DNA of 64,000 nucleotides, taken from NCBI RefSeq assembly GCF_002288925.2, contig NW_022098031.1, forward strand, positions 12,986,484 to 13,050,483, written 5' to 3'. The stretch is from Delphinapterus leucas (lineage: Eukaryota; Chordata; Mammalia; Artiodactyla; Monodontidae). The notes under the pieces are model-generated. The model saw only the letters and a list, made by a program, of their open reading frames with translations, did not search any database and had not been told where the DNA came from. Of the stretch, positions 12,932-27,900 are shown piece after piece. The position numbers and the translations under genes are program-made. Each line of letters begins with the position of its first letter. Position 1 is the stretch's first letter.

Positions 12932-15900
12932 ACATGCGCAATCTATCACAAATGCCCACAAATGCTGCCCAATTGAAGACTATTACTTCTGTCTGAACTA
13001 AGGAAGTCTATGTAGCTTCCTACAAAAAATTAAAACTCTGCAATATTTTGCTGTTACTTCTGACATTTTGATTCAGACTTCAGAAGTTTTATTTCATCTT
13101 CTAGTTTTTCTTAGATTGTATTCTAATGTTTCCTAGATTATTTTGCTTAGAAGACTAGCAACAAAATACAATCAATTAATAATAAGCCTCCTTGAACAAA
13201 ACTATAAATCAGTTAGACCGAACAGACATCTATAGAACATTCCATCCAAAACAGAAGAATATACTCATACTTTGCAAGTGTACGTTGAACAGTCTCCAGA
13301 ACAGATCACATGTTAGGCAATAAAATGAGCCTCAATAAATTTGGAAGGATGAAATCATACAAAGCATATTCTTTGACTACATGGAATTAAAGTAGAAATC
13401 AAGGGCTTCCCTGGTGGCACAGTGGTTAAGAATCTGCCTGCCAATGCAGGTGACACGGGTTCAAGCCCTGGTCTGGGAGGATCCCACATGCCATGGAGCA
13501 ACTAAGCCCGCGTGCCACAACTACTGAGCCCGTGCTCTAGAGCCCGCAAGCCACAACTGTTGAGCCCACGTGCCACAACTACTGAGCCCGCGCACCAAGA
13601 GCCCCTGCTCTGCAACAAGAGAAGCCACTGCAGTGAGAAGCCTGCGCACCGCAATGAAGAGTAGTCCCCACTCACTGCAACTACAGAAAGCCCGCGTGCA
13701 GCAATGAAGACCCAATGCAGCCAAAAATAAATAAAAATAAATACATTTTTTTAAAAATGCAAAAAAAAATAAAGTAGAAATCAATAACAAAAGGAAATTT
13801 TTTTTTTGGAAATTGACAAATACATGGAAATTAAACACCAAACTCATAAATAACCAATGAGTCAAAGAAGAAATCACAAGGGAAATTAGAAAATACTTTG
13901 TGATGGATGAAAACAAAAACACAACATGCCAAAACATATGGCATGCAGCAAAAGCAGCGCTTAAAGGGAAATTTATTGCTGTTAATGCCCACCTTTAAAA
14001 GGAAGAAAAATATCAAATAAATAGCCTAAACTTTTGCCTTGAGGAACTAAAAAAGAAGAAACAACTAAACCACAGGAAGCAGAAGGGAGGAAGAATTAAG
14101 ACTGGAGTGGAAATAAATGAAACAGAAGAACAGAATAGAAAAACAGAGGAGAAATATCAATGAAACTGAAGATGGTTCTTTGAAAATATAAACAAAGTTG
14201 ACAATCTTTTAGTTAGACTGACCAAGAAAGAAAGAAGACTCAAAATTACTAAAATTAAGAACAAAAGACATAACTACTGACCTTACAGAAATAAAAAGAA
14301 TTATAAGGGAATGCTGTGAACAACTATTTGTCAAAAAACTAGATAAATGACATGGACAGATTCCTAGAAAGACACAAACTACCAAAACTAATTCAAGAAG
14401 AAATAAACAACCTGAATGGGTCTGTAACAAGGGAAGAGATTTAATTAATATTTTAAGACTTCCCATAAAGAAAAGCCCAGCCCCAAGTGGCTTCACAGGT
14501 AAATTTTACCAAACATTTAAAGAAAATTTAAGACCAGTTCTTCACACATTCTTCCAAAATAAAAGAGGAGGAAACAACTCCCAAATCTTTCTTTGAGGCC
14601 AATATTGTCCTAATATCAATGCCACACAAAATAGCACAAGAAAACTACAGACCTATATCCCTTATGAATATAGATGCAAAAATCCTCACCAAAATACTAA
14701 ATCCAGAAACATATAACAAAGATGAGTTACCATGACCAAGTGGGATCATCCCAGGAATCCAAGGTTAGCTTAATATCTGAAAATATACCACATTAATAAA
14801 ATGAACAAACTCATAAAATCCAATAATCTATCATGATGAAGCTCTAGGGAGAGAAAAAAAAATTTCCTTAATTTGGTAAAGGGCATCTGTGAAAAACTTA
14901 CAGTGAACATCATACATAATGGTGAAAGACTGAATGTTTTCTCCTTAGATCAGGAACAAGAAAAGAATGTGTTGGTCTTGCCACTTCTATTCAACATTAT
15001 ACTAGAGGTTCCAGCGAGGGCAATTAGGCAAGAAATAGCAAACATCCTGAATAAGGTATTGTTGGGTAGAACAAAATTTGAAGTTTGGGGGCTGCAAGGG
15101 CACTGAAAGCCATTGTCCTTTTGCTGCACATAAAAAGAGAGACAATACTTCACTGTCATATAAAATGGGAGATCCAAAATGGCTTGACTAAGGTGATTAA
15201 GGTGAAACCATCCCACCAAATGGAACAATTTTAAGGAAAGCTAGGCAAAAACAGATTATTTAGATAAGTGATAACTCTGTTCATGGTAGCAACAAAGAAA
15301 GACTAAATCTTTATGCATTTCAATTAGGAGCTCCAACTCCTGACTTCAGTGAGCTGCTCTCATAGGAAACACCTGTGCAGCAGGTTACATTTAGATGTTT
15401 CCAATGAATCATCACGTGGCTGCTTTCAACGAGCTATACAATTAATGTTTTTAAGATCATAATTTAAAGCATTAACTCAATAAACTGCAAATAAATAATG
15501 CTATTTTCCTTAGCAAAGGATTCAGAACAAAGCAGTAACCTCCTTTTCATCTCAGATGTATCTACCTCCTGGTATTAGGGCAGTAATTGATTGCCTTTCC
15601 ACAAATCAACTAATCCCACATTGTAAAAAATAAATTAATTTTCCATGTGCAACAGACTAGGAGTCAACCAAGGATGTGGAATTTTTGTCCATATAATTCC
15701 CCGCTGCATAAATAAACAACATAGAGTGTGAAAAGACACCCTGAAATCTATTCTAGAACACTGAAGTATAAAATATACCCATGTCCTATCAAATTGGTGT
15801 GAGTTTATACTGTGAACAACAAGTCACGTGGGTGGTTTCAGTGGCTGGAAAAGGCTCAGATAATGAAAAGGCATTACATTTACAGCTCCCAGAGACTCAC

Positions 15901-18900
15901 TGCATTTCACCTGATGAGTCAGCTTCAGAGTGAAGCATTCTGCTGTAAAAAACTAAGTGAAGGGACTTCCCTGGTGGTCCAGTGGGTAAGACTCTGCACT
16001 CCCAATGCAGGGGGCTGGGGTTCGATCCCTGGTTGGGGAACTAGATCCTGCATACATGTTGCAACTATGAGCTCGCATGCCGCAAGTAAGAGTTCGCATG
16101 CCACAACTAAGAGTCCGAATGCTGCAACTAAGAAGTCCACATGCCACAACTAAAGAGCCACATGCTGCAGTGACGAACTCACGTGCTGTAACTAAGACCT
16201 GGAGTGGACAAAATAAATAAATAAATAAACATTAAGAAAAAAAAAAAACCCTAAGTGAAGAAATAGTGTGCAACAGAAAAAAGGGATTAGCCAAGTTATA
16301 CAGATAATATCATGGTGGAAGCCTATTGGGAACTGTCTAATACCTTATTAATGTGAAAAACCTATAAACTAAAAGTCATTCTGAAGCTACAGTTTTCTGG
16401 TACAAACCTCTTGGGATTTCTTCTTGTGTGTGCAAAGCTTCTTTAGGTGATGAGGCAGTGGCTTGAGTGGACAAAATATATTATCAAAGAGCATGTGTGC
16501 AAATACACAGAACTAAAAATATGCCTGGATGAAAAAGCCAAAGAATAAGCCTGCTGATTTAAAGGAGTTTCCAACCTAAGAGCCCTGAATCTATAACATA
16601 AGACCCAAGATCACTCAAGATCATTCTTGTTGAAGTCAATGAATCTAAAGTGGAATAAACAGAACAGGTGACATTGGGAGATTATTTTATTGACAAAGAG
16701 TGAACAGAGAAAACTTCATGAGCTTTATGTATCAGGTTACTATAAATGTAACGCATGACACAGCATCAGAAAGAGAAGACAAAGAGAGGGAAGAATCAAG
16801 CCACTGTGAAACGGACAGTAAACAGGTTAGAAGTTAGAAAGCCATGGCATGAAAAGAGCAGTGAAGACAATAGAGAAATCCCAGGGTTATTTCGGAGGTA
16901 TCATCCGCACTAAAATACAAGGGGGAAACCCAATTATTTTTAACTTCTAATCATACGGTAAAACAAATTATAGCATTATTTGTATTTTACTCATATTGTG
17001 GTTCTTTCTGGTCATGTTTATGACTCAGAGAGTCAGAGTTTTAGACAGAGAGCTGATTCTCTTAACTAAGTGAGAATGAAACATTTTAAGAAGCGTAGCT
17101 TGTAAATAAATATTTTTTTAAAAACCAAACTATAAAGTGGTAGAAGGGAATGTGTTGTATAAGTTAGGCAATAAGAAAAGAAAGTGTCAGACACAAAAGT
17201 GTGAAGCTGCAAACCCCGCTTCAGATAAAAGTCACAGGTAAGGAATCACTGACATACAGCATGACCAGTCAATGTCTTAGATAAAATACAATATTTACAA
17301 GTTACAGTTCATATAAAATTGAGTAAGAGCCATATCGTTAGAATCAATGCTTACCATAAGTTGCAATTAAATGGATAGCTCGATGATGCCCCATCTCCTG
17401 GAGAATCTGTAAAAGGTCACCAATAGTCTTGTTTTTCTGTGCCCAGGACCAAAGTAATTCTCTTGTTCCACTTTTACCCTGGTCTACATATTTTTCAATG
17501 TGACGAACATCCAGCCAGCTGCTTGAAAGTCGCTCCGCTGTGGAAATTGTAATAGGAAGAACCAAAGAATAGTTTACTTCTATTGGAATCCCTGTTTTTT
17601 TGTGTGTACCTTATATGTTCTGTTGCATTTTATTTATATTTTTATTTTGAACTAATTTTAGCATGTATTTCTCACCCAACTTCCCCTAATGTTAACATCT
17701 TACGTAACCATGGTACAAAGATCAGACCCAGAGATTACTAAACTGAAGACCTTATTCTAATTTCACCTGTTTTTCTACTGATGTCTTTTTTCTGTTCTAA
17801 GAGCCTATCCAGTTTCTCACATTGCAATTACTTGTTCCTTCTCCTTAATCTCCACTAATCTGATGTTCCTCAGTTTTTCCTTATCTTTAAGGACAGTGAA
17901 ATGCTGTTGTATCCTTCTCAGTGCATAGTATCAAGAGGTTCATGATGTCCATGTCTTATCACTGGTGATGTTAACCTTGATCCCTTGGTTAAGGTGATGT
18001 CTGCAGGTTTCTCCACTATAAAATTATTATTAATTATTTTTAACTAATAACGATGTTGGGGGAGATACTCTGAGACTATGGAAGCAACCTGCTTCTCAGA
18101 TTTTGCCTAAAAATATCTGCATCTATCTATGGTTCTTGTTTATCATAATTATTACTGTGGGGTTTGTTTAATGGTATTTTTCAATTTTCCCTTTTTCCTT
18201 CTATGTTCATTAACTACAATTCTTCTGTAAAAAAGTATTATCTCTTCTTCCCCATTTATTTAGGTAATTAATTTATTTATATCAGTGTGGACTCATGGAT
18301 ATTTATTTTACTCTACAGGTTAAAATCCAATAGTATCATCATTTATGTTGTTGCTAAAATTGCTGCAGCTTTGTCCATTCAGGCTGCTCCTGTATTCTTT
18401 TGGCAAGCCCTATCATTTTGGGAACACTTTCTTATTGCTCTGGCTTTACAAGATGCTCTAGGCTCATTTTGTATTCCCCCTGCCCAAGCCCTTGATATAA
18501 TTACTTTTCCAAGGAGTCCTGATTCCTTTTATTGGATAATGGTGTTTAAAAAGCAAGAACTTAGATGTTAGATGTGCTCACTGCTGCCAGGTCTTTCAAG
18601 CAGACAGAGGCGGGAAATATATGTATGTGCTCTCACCCATGCATCTGTATTTCTGTCTGTATACACGTTAAAAACCATGATTTTTAACTGATCCAAGTCA
18701 ATACCATATGGCACATTTTAGACCTTTCTCACTTATATAACTTCATTCTCACACAGTGAGAAACTTTGCTCTCATTATCCACAATATATTTGCTTGTTTG
18801 TTCAGTTCTACTACGTACATAAAGTACTTTCAGAATGGCTAACCCATATCCCTGTGAGGAACACATTAACTAATCAAATTACAGCATTTGTGCACACCTG

Positions 18901-21900
18901 TTTTTGTCCTCAGGCTAAGGGTATTCTGGGAAGAGCCTGTTTTCCAAGGTTACTTAGGTTAGTTCTTTTCTCTCTCATTCTCTTCAGTGTGGTTACTCAT
19001 TGATAATACAGTTAGGTTCATTTGTTGAAGCTTTTATGAAACGCTGTTTAAAATTTTTGTTCTACGTAAAATAGATAGCTAGTGGGAAGCAGCCGCATAG
19101 CACAGGGAGATCAGCTTGGTGCTTTGTGACCACCTAGAAGGGTGGGATAGGGAGGGTGGGAGGGAGGGAGATGCAAGAGGGAAGAGATATGGGGACATAT
19201 GTATATGTATAACTGATTCACTTTGTTATAAAGCAGAAACTAACACACCATTGTAAAGCAATTATACTACAATAAGGATGTTAAAAAATTTTTTTTGTGT
19301 TCTGGACTGTCTTTGCTGATCATTTTTGAGCAATTAAAAGTTATTATCTGGGTAGGGTCAGGGAAATGTTCTACTGGGATAACAGGATTTTAATTACTCG
19401 AAAACAGTGTATATGACTTATTTAGGGTCCTGTATAAATACCTTAAAGCTGTACTGAAAGTATATGACTTTTTAAACAATTTTTATTGGAGTATAGTTGA
19501 TTTAGTATATGACTTTTTATGGCACCCTGAGATAATAGGATTCTTCAGGTAAGATATTACACGGCCTTTCTGCATAACTCCCAAATTTTAAAGTGTATTT
19601 TAAGGCAAAGGAGGAAGAAAGCAAGCAAACGACAGATGGAAAGAATAGCTTTCTTGTCCCTGGGACAGTACTCCTGGATTAGGCCAGCCATCCTGAGTAC
19701 TGAAATTAGCAATGTGTTTTAGGGCTGGTGATGGTGATGGCAGCATCCCCTCATACCTTTATCCTCCAGAGTCTTAAAAATTCAGGCAGCCAGATACAGA
19801 TCTATAGATAAAATCCAACTGTCACCTGAGAGTGGTTGTGGGGACCTGCAACACATCACTGTCACTGGTTGTGGGAATTGGCCCCTCTCCCTCTACCACA
19901 CACAAATATGGAAGCTGACCTCCAAGAGGAATCAAGGTAACCTCATGGAAGGGCTCACTTTTCCAACTATGATGTTCTCCAAAGGCTGATGTCCTTTTGT
20001 AAGACAAACAGGTTCTCAGCTCTGAGAAGAGCAATAAGCCCTAGGGAACTATCTTTTGTTCAGTCTGTTTCAGACTCCACAGGTTTTAAAAATTTCTTAA
20101 GGTTACAGTCTTTGAACAAGTTACAGTCTTTGAACAAAGACATCAGAAAGGCAAATGTCTTCTGTTTAATATGGCAGCCCTTGCCCCCATAGTTTCAGTC
20201 CTACAAGGGTTTGCTGGACTATTCAATTTCCTTCAGTTTTATGTTCCTGCTGAGACTGTAAGTAAATCCTAAAAGCTGAAAGAGATCACAATATGATACC
20301 ATTATTGCCCCTATTTCGGAGCAAAAAAATGGACTTGGTAGACATTGTTAGCGCCCACCAATATTTCTAGTGCTCTACCCCATCAGAGAGGATGATATTT
20401 TCTTGCTCTAGGTTGGTTACGCCTATGTGTCTCTTCCAGCCAGAAACGCTGAAGAGCCAGGGTGCAATTCACCAGGCTCCCATCCCTGTCACAGCAATGG
20501 TAGAAGCACATGTCAAGATGGGGGTGCCACAAGATGCTGGACCATCACATGGAGATCAGCTGCCCTGGAGCCTCAGTGCTCTTCCCATGAGCCAAAAGTA
20601 AGCTTCTGTTATGCTAACCACTGAGATTTAGGTGGTGGTTTTTTTTTTCGTTTTGTTTTTTACTGCAGTATAACTTAGTCTAACCTAATACATACAAAGT
20701 TTTTTATCTTGAATGTTTTATTTTTTTTAATTAATTAATTTATTTATTTTTGGCTATGTTGGGTCTTCATTGCTGCGCGTGGGCTTTCTCTAGCTGCAGC
20801 GAGCGGGGGGGCTACTCTTCGTTGCGGTGCGCGGGATTCTTATTGCGGTAGCTTCTCTTGTTAGGGAGCACAGGCTCTAGAGCACAGGCTTCAGCGCTTG
20901 TGACACGCGGGCTCAGTAGTTGTGGCTCGCGGGCTCTAGAGTGCAGGCTCAGTAGTCGTGGCGCACAGGCTTAGTTGCTCCGTGGCATGTGGGATCTTCC
21001 TGGACCAGGGCTTGAACCCGTGTCCCCTGCATTGGCAGGTGGATTCTTAACCACTGCGTCACCAGCGAAGTCAGAGTGTTTTGTTATTTCAGTCACATCT
21101 TATACCCGAAAAGAGCGAAAGGAAGTGGCTGCTCCGGTAAGTACATGTCAAACAACGGAAGATAAAGTTGAAACATTCAATCGGAATGCCTGCTTAGGCT
21201 GTAGGGGGAAAACAGTTACTACAAAATATATGATATCATTCATTAAGTTGGAATGTTTTTGCCCTTCTTCCATATTTTAAGTTCTGGCAAGAATATCTTC
21301 CTTTTACATCTCTTTGTAGAGATGATGTCTCATGAAGAGGCAAGGACTGTCCAAAGGCCAATATGTTTTAGATAGAGTAGCACTAAAAAAAAACCAGAAG
21401 GGAACCTTCAAAGCAAAAATAGTTGGCAAGACACGCTAACTCTATTTTAAAGTATTTTTGGATGATGTCATCTGCCTATTTGGTTGAGGCACATTTTTAT
21501 GAACACTTTAACTCTTTCTAAAAGCTCTTGGAGGAAATACTGTATATCAGTGTAATTCAAACGTTTGTTGAGCATCTACTGTGTGCAACAGTGCAGTAAC
21601 TGCACACAGCATGTGTGAGTGGAGCACGAAGAAGGGTTCCTAACTAAAGATGGGGCATCATGGAAGGCTTCCTAGAGGGGTGGTTTCTGGAGCCTGAGCC
21701 AAGTTTAAAGCTATGAGTATTTCTAAAGAGAGGCCAATTCTTAAGGAATAACTGGATAGGGTATACTACCCTGGGGAGAAAAAAAATCGCTCGAGTTATG
21801 ATTAGAAAACAAGACAAAAGAATGAACTCTGAGCCCCATAGACTATGCTGACTTCTAATGAGAAAAGTCACCAGTCCAGACATCACCGTGGCCCCCTGGA

Positions 21901-24900
21901 TATAGGCAGGAACACGTGGGTTTAGTGGTGGATCTGTCACCAACCTATAGTACAACTCCAGACAAGTCACAGCCTCACTGAGCAATCTCAAACTTCTCAT
22001 CAGTGAATGTCCTTTGACAAACAGTCCCTCCTAAAACAGACACTAAATTTAGTTGCCCTTCGCTGGCCTGCTGAAACACCTCCAGTCTCCAAACGAACGT
22101 TCCAATAAGGGGATGCTAAATATCAAATTTCAGCAGAGAGAAAATGTGGATTTCTACTTTGTTAGTAAATCAACTGGCTAACATTTATAGAGGCATAATG
22201 TACCATATAAATGAACAATTTATGTAACACACAGCAGGACTTTTTTTTTTTTCCTTATTAAAACAGTTCCCTTTCCACTTTGACTCTGTGAGATAAGACA
22301 TGCACATCATTTAACAGGGGTGAAGAAAGAAGATGTCCGTGTGGGCTACCACAGCCCGGGAAGGAGCATGAGGTGGTGGGACATCAGCTGACTGCAACAG
22401 CAGGGGCCTGGGGCAAGGTATCAGTCAGATGAAGGAAGAGGGAAGAGCCTGTCAGATGGAGAGTTGTTCCAGAAATGAAGAAAAGGGCATGAGGGGGCAA
22501 AGAGGAGACCACTATGCTTAGAGCAGAGGGTTCAACTTAAAGAAAAAGTGAACAAGCTCCATGAAGTCTCCGTGTTACCTGCATACGAATGTGCTTAGCA
22601 CATAGCAGATGTTCCATACGTATCTGCTGAATGACAGACAGAGGCCCTGAGTGTCAGTGTAACTTAAAATTTTTCCCTGAAAGTAAATGGGGCCAATCTA
22701 AGATTTCTGAGGAGGTGATGCAAAGATGGACGCTTTAGTTTTTCGAAGATCCCTCTGGCAGCAATAGCAGCAGGAGTCTCATATATAGTATTTGCACATA
22801 AAAAGGTATAAACATTTCATGGCTCACAATTCTCATAGTAGGAAAGGAACAGTTTATAACTATTAAGGAAATGTGGAGTTAACCTTTCAAGTTCCAGGGG
22901 ATGTCAGCTTTCCCACATAATTCTATTCCCCATTTTTCTTTTTATTAATTTCTGAATTTCCTTTTTAAAAGTGCAACAGCCTCAACAAAATACTAGCAAA
23001 CAGAATCCAACAGCACATTAAACGGATCATACACCATGACCAAGTGGGGTTTATTCCAGAAATGCAAGGATTCTTCAATATACGCAAATCAATCAACGTG
23101 ATATACCATATTAACAAATTGAAGGAGAAAAACCATATGATCATCTCAATAGATGCAGAGAAAGCTTCTGACAAAATCCAACACCATTTATGATAAAAAC
23201 CCTGCAGAAAGTAAGCATAGAGGGAACTTTCCTCAACATAATAAAGGCCATATATGACAAAGCCACAGCCAACATCATCTTCAATGGTGAAAAACTGAAA
23301 GTATTTCCACTAAGATCAGGAACAAGACAAGGTTGCCCACTCTCACCACTCTTATTCAACACAGTTTTGGAAGTTTTAGCCACAGCAATCAGAGAAGAAA
23401 AGGAAATAAAAGGAATCCAAATAGGAAAAGAAGAAGTAAAGCTGTCACTGTTTGCAGATGACATGATACTATACATAGAGAATCCTAAAGATGCTACCAG
23501 AAAACTACTAGAGCTAATCAATGAATTTGGTAAAGTAGCAGGATACAAAATTAATGCACAGAAATCTCTGGCATTCCTATACACTAATGATGAAAAATCT
23601 GAAAATGAAATCAAGAAAACACTCCCATTTACCATTGCAACAAAAATAATAAAATATCTAGGAATAAACCTACCTAAGGAGACAAAAGACCTGTATGCAG
23701 AAAATTATAAGACACTGATGAAAGAAATTAAAGATGATACAAATAGATGGAGAGATATACCATGTTCTTGGAATGGAAGAATCAACATTGTGAAAATGAC
23801 TCTACTACCCAAAGCAATCTACAGATTCAATGCAATCCCTATCAAACTACCAGTGGCATTTTTCACAGAACTAGAACAAAAAATTTCACAATTGGTATGG
23901 AAACATAAAAGACCCCGAACAGCCAAAGCAATCTTGAGAACGAAAAACAGAGCTGGAGGAATCAGGCTCCCTGACTTCAGACTATACTACAAAGCTACAG
24001 TAATCAAGATAATATGGTATTGGCACAAAAACAGAAAGACAGATCAACGGAATAGGAAAGAAAGCCCAGAGATAAACCCACGCATATATGGTCACCTTAT
24101 CTTTGATAAAGGAGGAAGGAATGTACAGTGGAGAAAGGACAGCCTCTTCAATAAGTGGTGCTGGGAAAACTGGACAGGTACATGTAAAAGTATGAGATTA
24201 GATCACTCCCTAACACCATACACAAAAATAAGCTCAAAATGGATTAAAGACCTAAATGTAAGGCCAGAAACTATCAAACTCTTAGAGGAAAACATAGGCA
24301 GGACACTCTATGACATAAATCACAGCAAGATCCTTTTTGACCCACCTCCTAGAGAAATGGAAAAAAAAACAAAAATAAACAAATGGAACCTAATGAAACT
24401 TCAAAGATTTTGCACAGCAAAGGAAACCATAAACAAGACCAAAAGACAAGCCTCAGAATGGGAGAAAGTATTTGCAAATGAAGCAACTGACAAAGGATTA
24501 ATCTCCAAAATTTATAAGCAGCTCGGGCAGCTCAATAACAAAAAAACAAACAACCCAATCCAAAAATGGGCAGAAGACCTAAATAGACATTTCTCCAAAG
24601 AAGATATGCAGACTGCCAACAAACACATGAAAGAATGCTCAACATCATTAATCATTAGAGAAATGCAAATCAAAACTACAATGAGATATCATCTCACACC
24701 AGTCAGAATGGCCATCATCAAAAAATCTAGAAACAATAAATGCTGGAGAGGGTGTGGAGAAAAGGGAACACTCTTGCACTGCTGGTGGGAATGTGAATTG
24801 GTTCAGCCACTATGGAGAACAGTATGGAGGTTCCTTAAAAAACTACAAATAGAACTACCATATGACCCAGCAATCCCACTACTGGGCATATACCCTGAGA

Positions 24901-27900
24901 AAACCATAATTCAAAAAGAGTCATGTACCAAAATGTTCATTGCAGCTCTATTTACAATAGCCCGGAGATGGAAACAACCTAAGTGTCCATCATCGGATGA
25001 ATGGATAAAGAAGATACGGCACATATATACAATGGAATATTTTTCAGCCATAAAAAGAAATGAAATTGAGCTATTTGTAATGGGGTGGATAGACCTAGAG
25101 TCCATCATACAGAGTGAAGTAAGTCAGAAAGAGAAAGACAAATACCGTATGCTAACACGTATATATGGAATTTAAGAAAAAAAAATGTCATGAAGAACCT
25201 AGGGGTAAGACAGGAATAAAGACACAGACCTACTAGAGAATGGACTTGAGGATATGGGGAGGGGGAAGGGTAAGCTGTGACGAAGTGAAAGAGTGGTATG
25301 GACATATATACACTACCAAACGTAAAATAGATAGCTAGTGGGAAGCAGCCGCATGGCACAAGGAGATCAGCTCGGTGCTTTGTGACCACCTAGAGGGGTG
25401 GGATAGGGAGGGTGGGAGGGAGGGAGACACAAGAGGGAAGAGATATGGGAACATATGTATATGTATAACTGATTCACTTTGTTATAAAGCAGAAACTAAC
25501 ACACCATTGTAAAGCAATTATACTCCAATAAAGATGTAAAAAATAAAAAAACTAAAAATAAATCCACTACGTATGTTTAAAAAAAAAAAAAGTGCAACAG
25601 GCCATGATTCCCTTGAGCACATCTCTTAAGATTTAGCTGGAGGGTGAATGAACAGATGCCAAATGAGCTGAGGTTTTTACAGTTCTCTAACACTGACCCC
25701 GGCGGCAAAGGTTTCTGAGTTTGCACTAAGTCTAAGGAAAGCTAGATTAGACAAAGGCGTTTTCCAAGAGTACATAGTTGACAGTGCTGAAACTGACCCA
25801 GCTCAGTGAAAATGGATCCTGAAAGCATGGGTTGCTTCCAGGACTGGAAATGAAATGTTTTCTCTTTCCCTAACTGGTGATTCACCGTACAATCTTAATA
25901 GCTTTTCTCCAATGATGATGCATTGGGAATAGAAACACCACTAAAAGAGTATTCTTAGCATCCATAGAATATATAATTCATTTAGATCAAATTATGTAAA
26001 ACAATAGCTTCAATATGATGCGACAGGAATGCAAACTCTTAATTCCTGTTACATTCTTCAACATGCAAAGTTTTCTCTAGTCCTTCCTTACTTGTTCCTT
26101 CTGGAATGTAGATCTTTATTTATTAATAGTCCTAAACAAAGAGTGAACTTCCCAATGACTGTTGTGTTGTAAAAGTGAAGAGCCTTCTACATGAAAAGAT
26201 AAATCAGGAAAAATACGCTGTACTTAAACACAGTTTAAAATCAGTTTTTGGAAGGCAAATTTTTTGTGTGAAAGACATCTTGGCATAATATAAGCCAAAA
26301 AAGTTGACCTGAGAAGTCCAGAAATAAATTGATCTGAAAATAGTGATAGCTCAATAATCATTCAATGCTCAAAGGTTCTCAGGGCTCTGTTTTGAGAGGG
26401 CAGGACTATCTAGGAGTGCTAACGCTGGGGAATTCAGCTGTAGAAATCACTCTCCATATGCAAATATGTCTCTGAAGGGGTTTTTTAGAATAACGCAACA
26501 TACCCTATTTGGAATCTTTGTATTTGCATATAACCACATGCCAAAACCCCTAGGAAACTGTCTGCGCTCTTGCAAAGTTTGTTTTGAGATAACAAAATGG
26601 GAAGAGGAAAAGATGGCTTTTTTTTCCCCCCCACAAAGCACACAAACAAATTAGGCAATTAAAAAAAAAAACAAAAAAAAAATTTGAGGATTTAAAAGAT
26701 ATTTTTAATTCCTAAAAAAGTAAAACAAAACTCAAAAGCATAATTTAGCTCAACTCCTCTTACAGACCATAGCATTAACACCCACTAGGTCATACATTTT
26801 ACAAGAAATAATACTTGTCCATACTTAAGCTTATGTGTACTTTTTACCCCCTACACGAGTAGGACTCCTATTTGATAAACAGGAAGGCCTGCGCATGATT
26901 TTTCAGGGATCTTTCCATCTGTCCTGCTCTCTCAATCCCAGACCCAGGGAAGGATCAAACTTTAATGACTTCTGGGAGACAAGTGAAGAACAGTCCACCC
27001 TCAACACCAGTGTTTCAGTCTGGAACTCAGAAGCTGTACAATTCCACACTCAGGGAATCATCAGTACTATTTTCCCATACTTCCTTCCCTTGTTAAACTT
27101 TATAGCACCTCTATCGTTCTGTTGCCTATGTTAAATTGGAAAATCCTTACACGCAGGGGCCATGACATTGTATCTAGTATAATACTTTGTCTAAGATTCT
27201 GTCCAAAAAGAATGTTTAACAGACACCTGTTCATTCATTAATTCATTCAGTCAACAGATATTTAGCGCATACCTTCTCTGTACCAGGTACCATATTAGAT
27301 CCTAGAGGAATAAGCAGAAAACAAGCAAACAAAAATCCTTGCCCTCATGAAGCTTATTTCTAGATGGACAATAAACAAAGAAATATAGACGTATGTATAT
27401 ATATAAAGTATATGAGGAATGATAAGTGACACAGAGAAAAATAAAGCAGTGAAAGAGCATAAGGGAGCACAGAGGTGTCAATTTTAAAAGCATAGTTAGG
27501 GTGTGTAATAGCTAATCAAAATCAGGAAGGATGTGCAGAAGTAAGCCTCAAGGTTACCTACAGGAAAAACATTCCTTGAATGTCCAAGGAGACCAATTTA
27601 TCTGGAGTTGAACAAAGAAGAAGAAAGAAGTGAGAAAAGCAATGTAGGGCTTTGGTGTTTTCTGTGAGATGGGAAGCTACTGGATGGTTCTGAATAGGAT
27701 AATGGTATAAGATGTTTCATATGTTAAACAGGCTCACTGGCTGCCGTGTTGAAAAGAAACTTGAGGTGGGCAGATGCAGTAGCAAGGACCCCAGTTAGGA
27801 CACTGCTGAAATTAACCAGGTGGAATCTGATGGTGGTTTGGACAAGGATGGCTGTGGTGACAGTGATAAGAAGTGGTCGGATTGTTAGATAGATCCTGAA

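Larger units (their letters stand above)
12319..17354 (-). other. IRAK3 intron 2
   Basis: Contains the abbreviated SINE (12541-12690), a GT microsatellite, an old L1 (13190-15250) split by a SINE, and a divergent SINE (15963-16250). 15251-15950 and 16261-17354 show nothing recognised. Confidence 0.8.

Noticed and set aside
13521..13937. 138-codon minus-strand open frame
   Set aside because: Its C-terminal half is the reverse translation of a CHR SINE and its N-terminal half is old L1 sequence.
15812..16153. 113-codon plus-strand open frame with repeated Ser/His/Ala/Thr units
   Set aside because: Most of it is a translated CHR SINE (15963-16250); the repeating peptide is the SINE module.
23141..23635. 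164-codon minus-strand open frame opposite the L1
   Set aside because: Antisense shadow of the L1 ORF2 reading frame.
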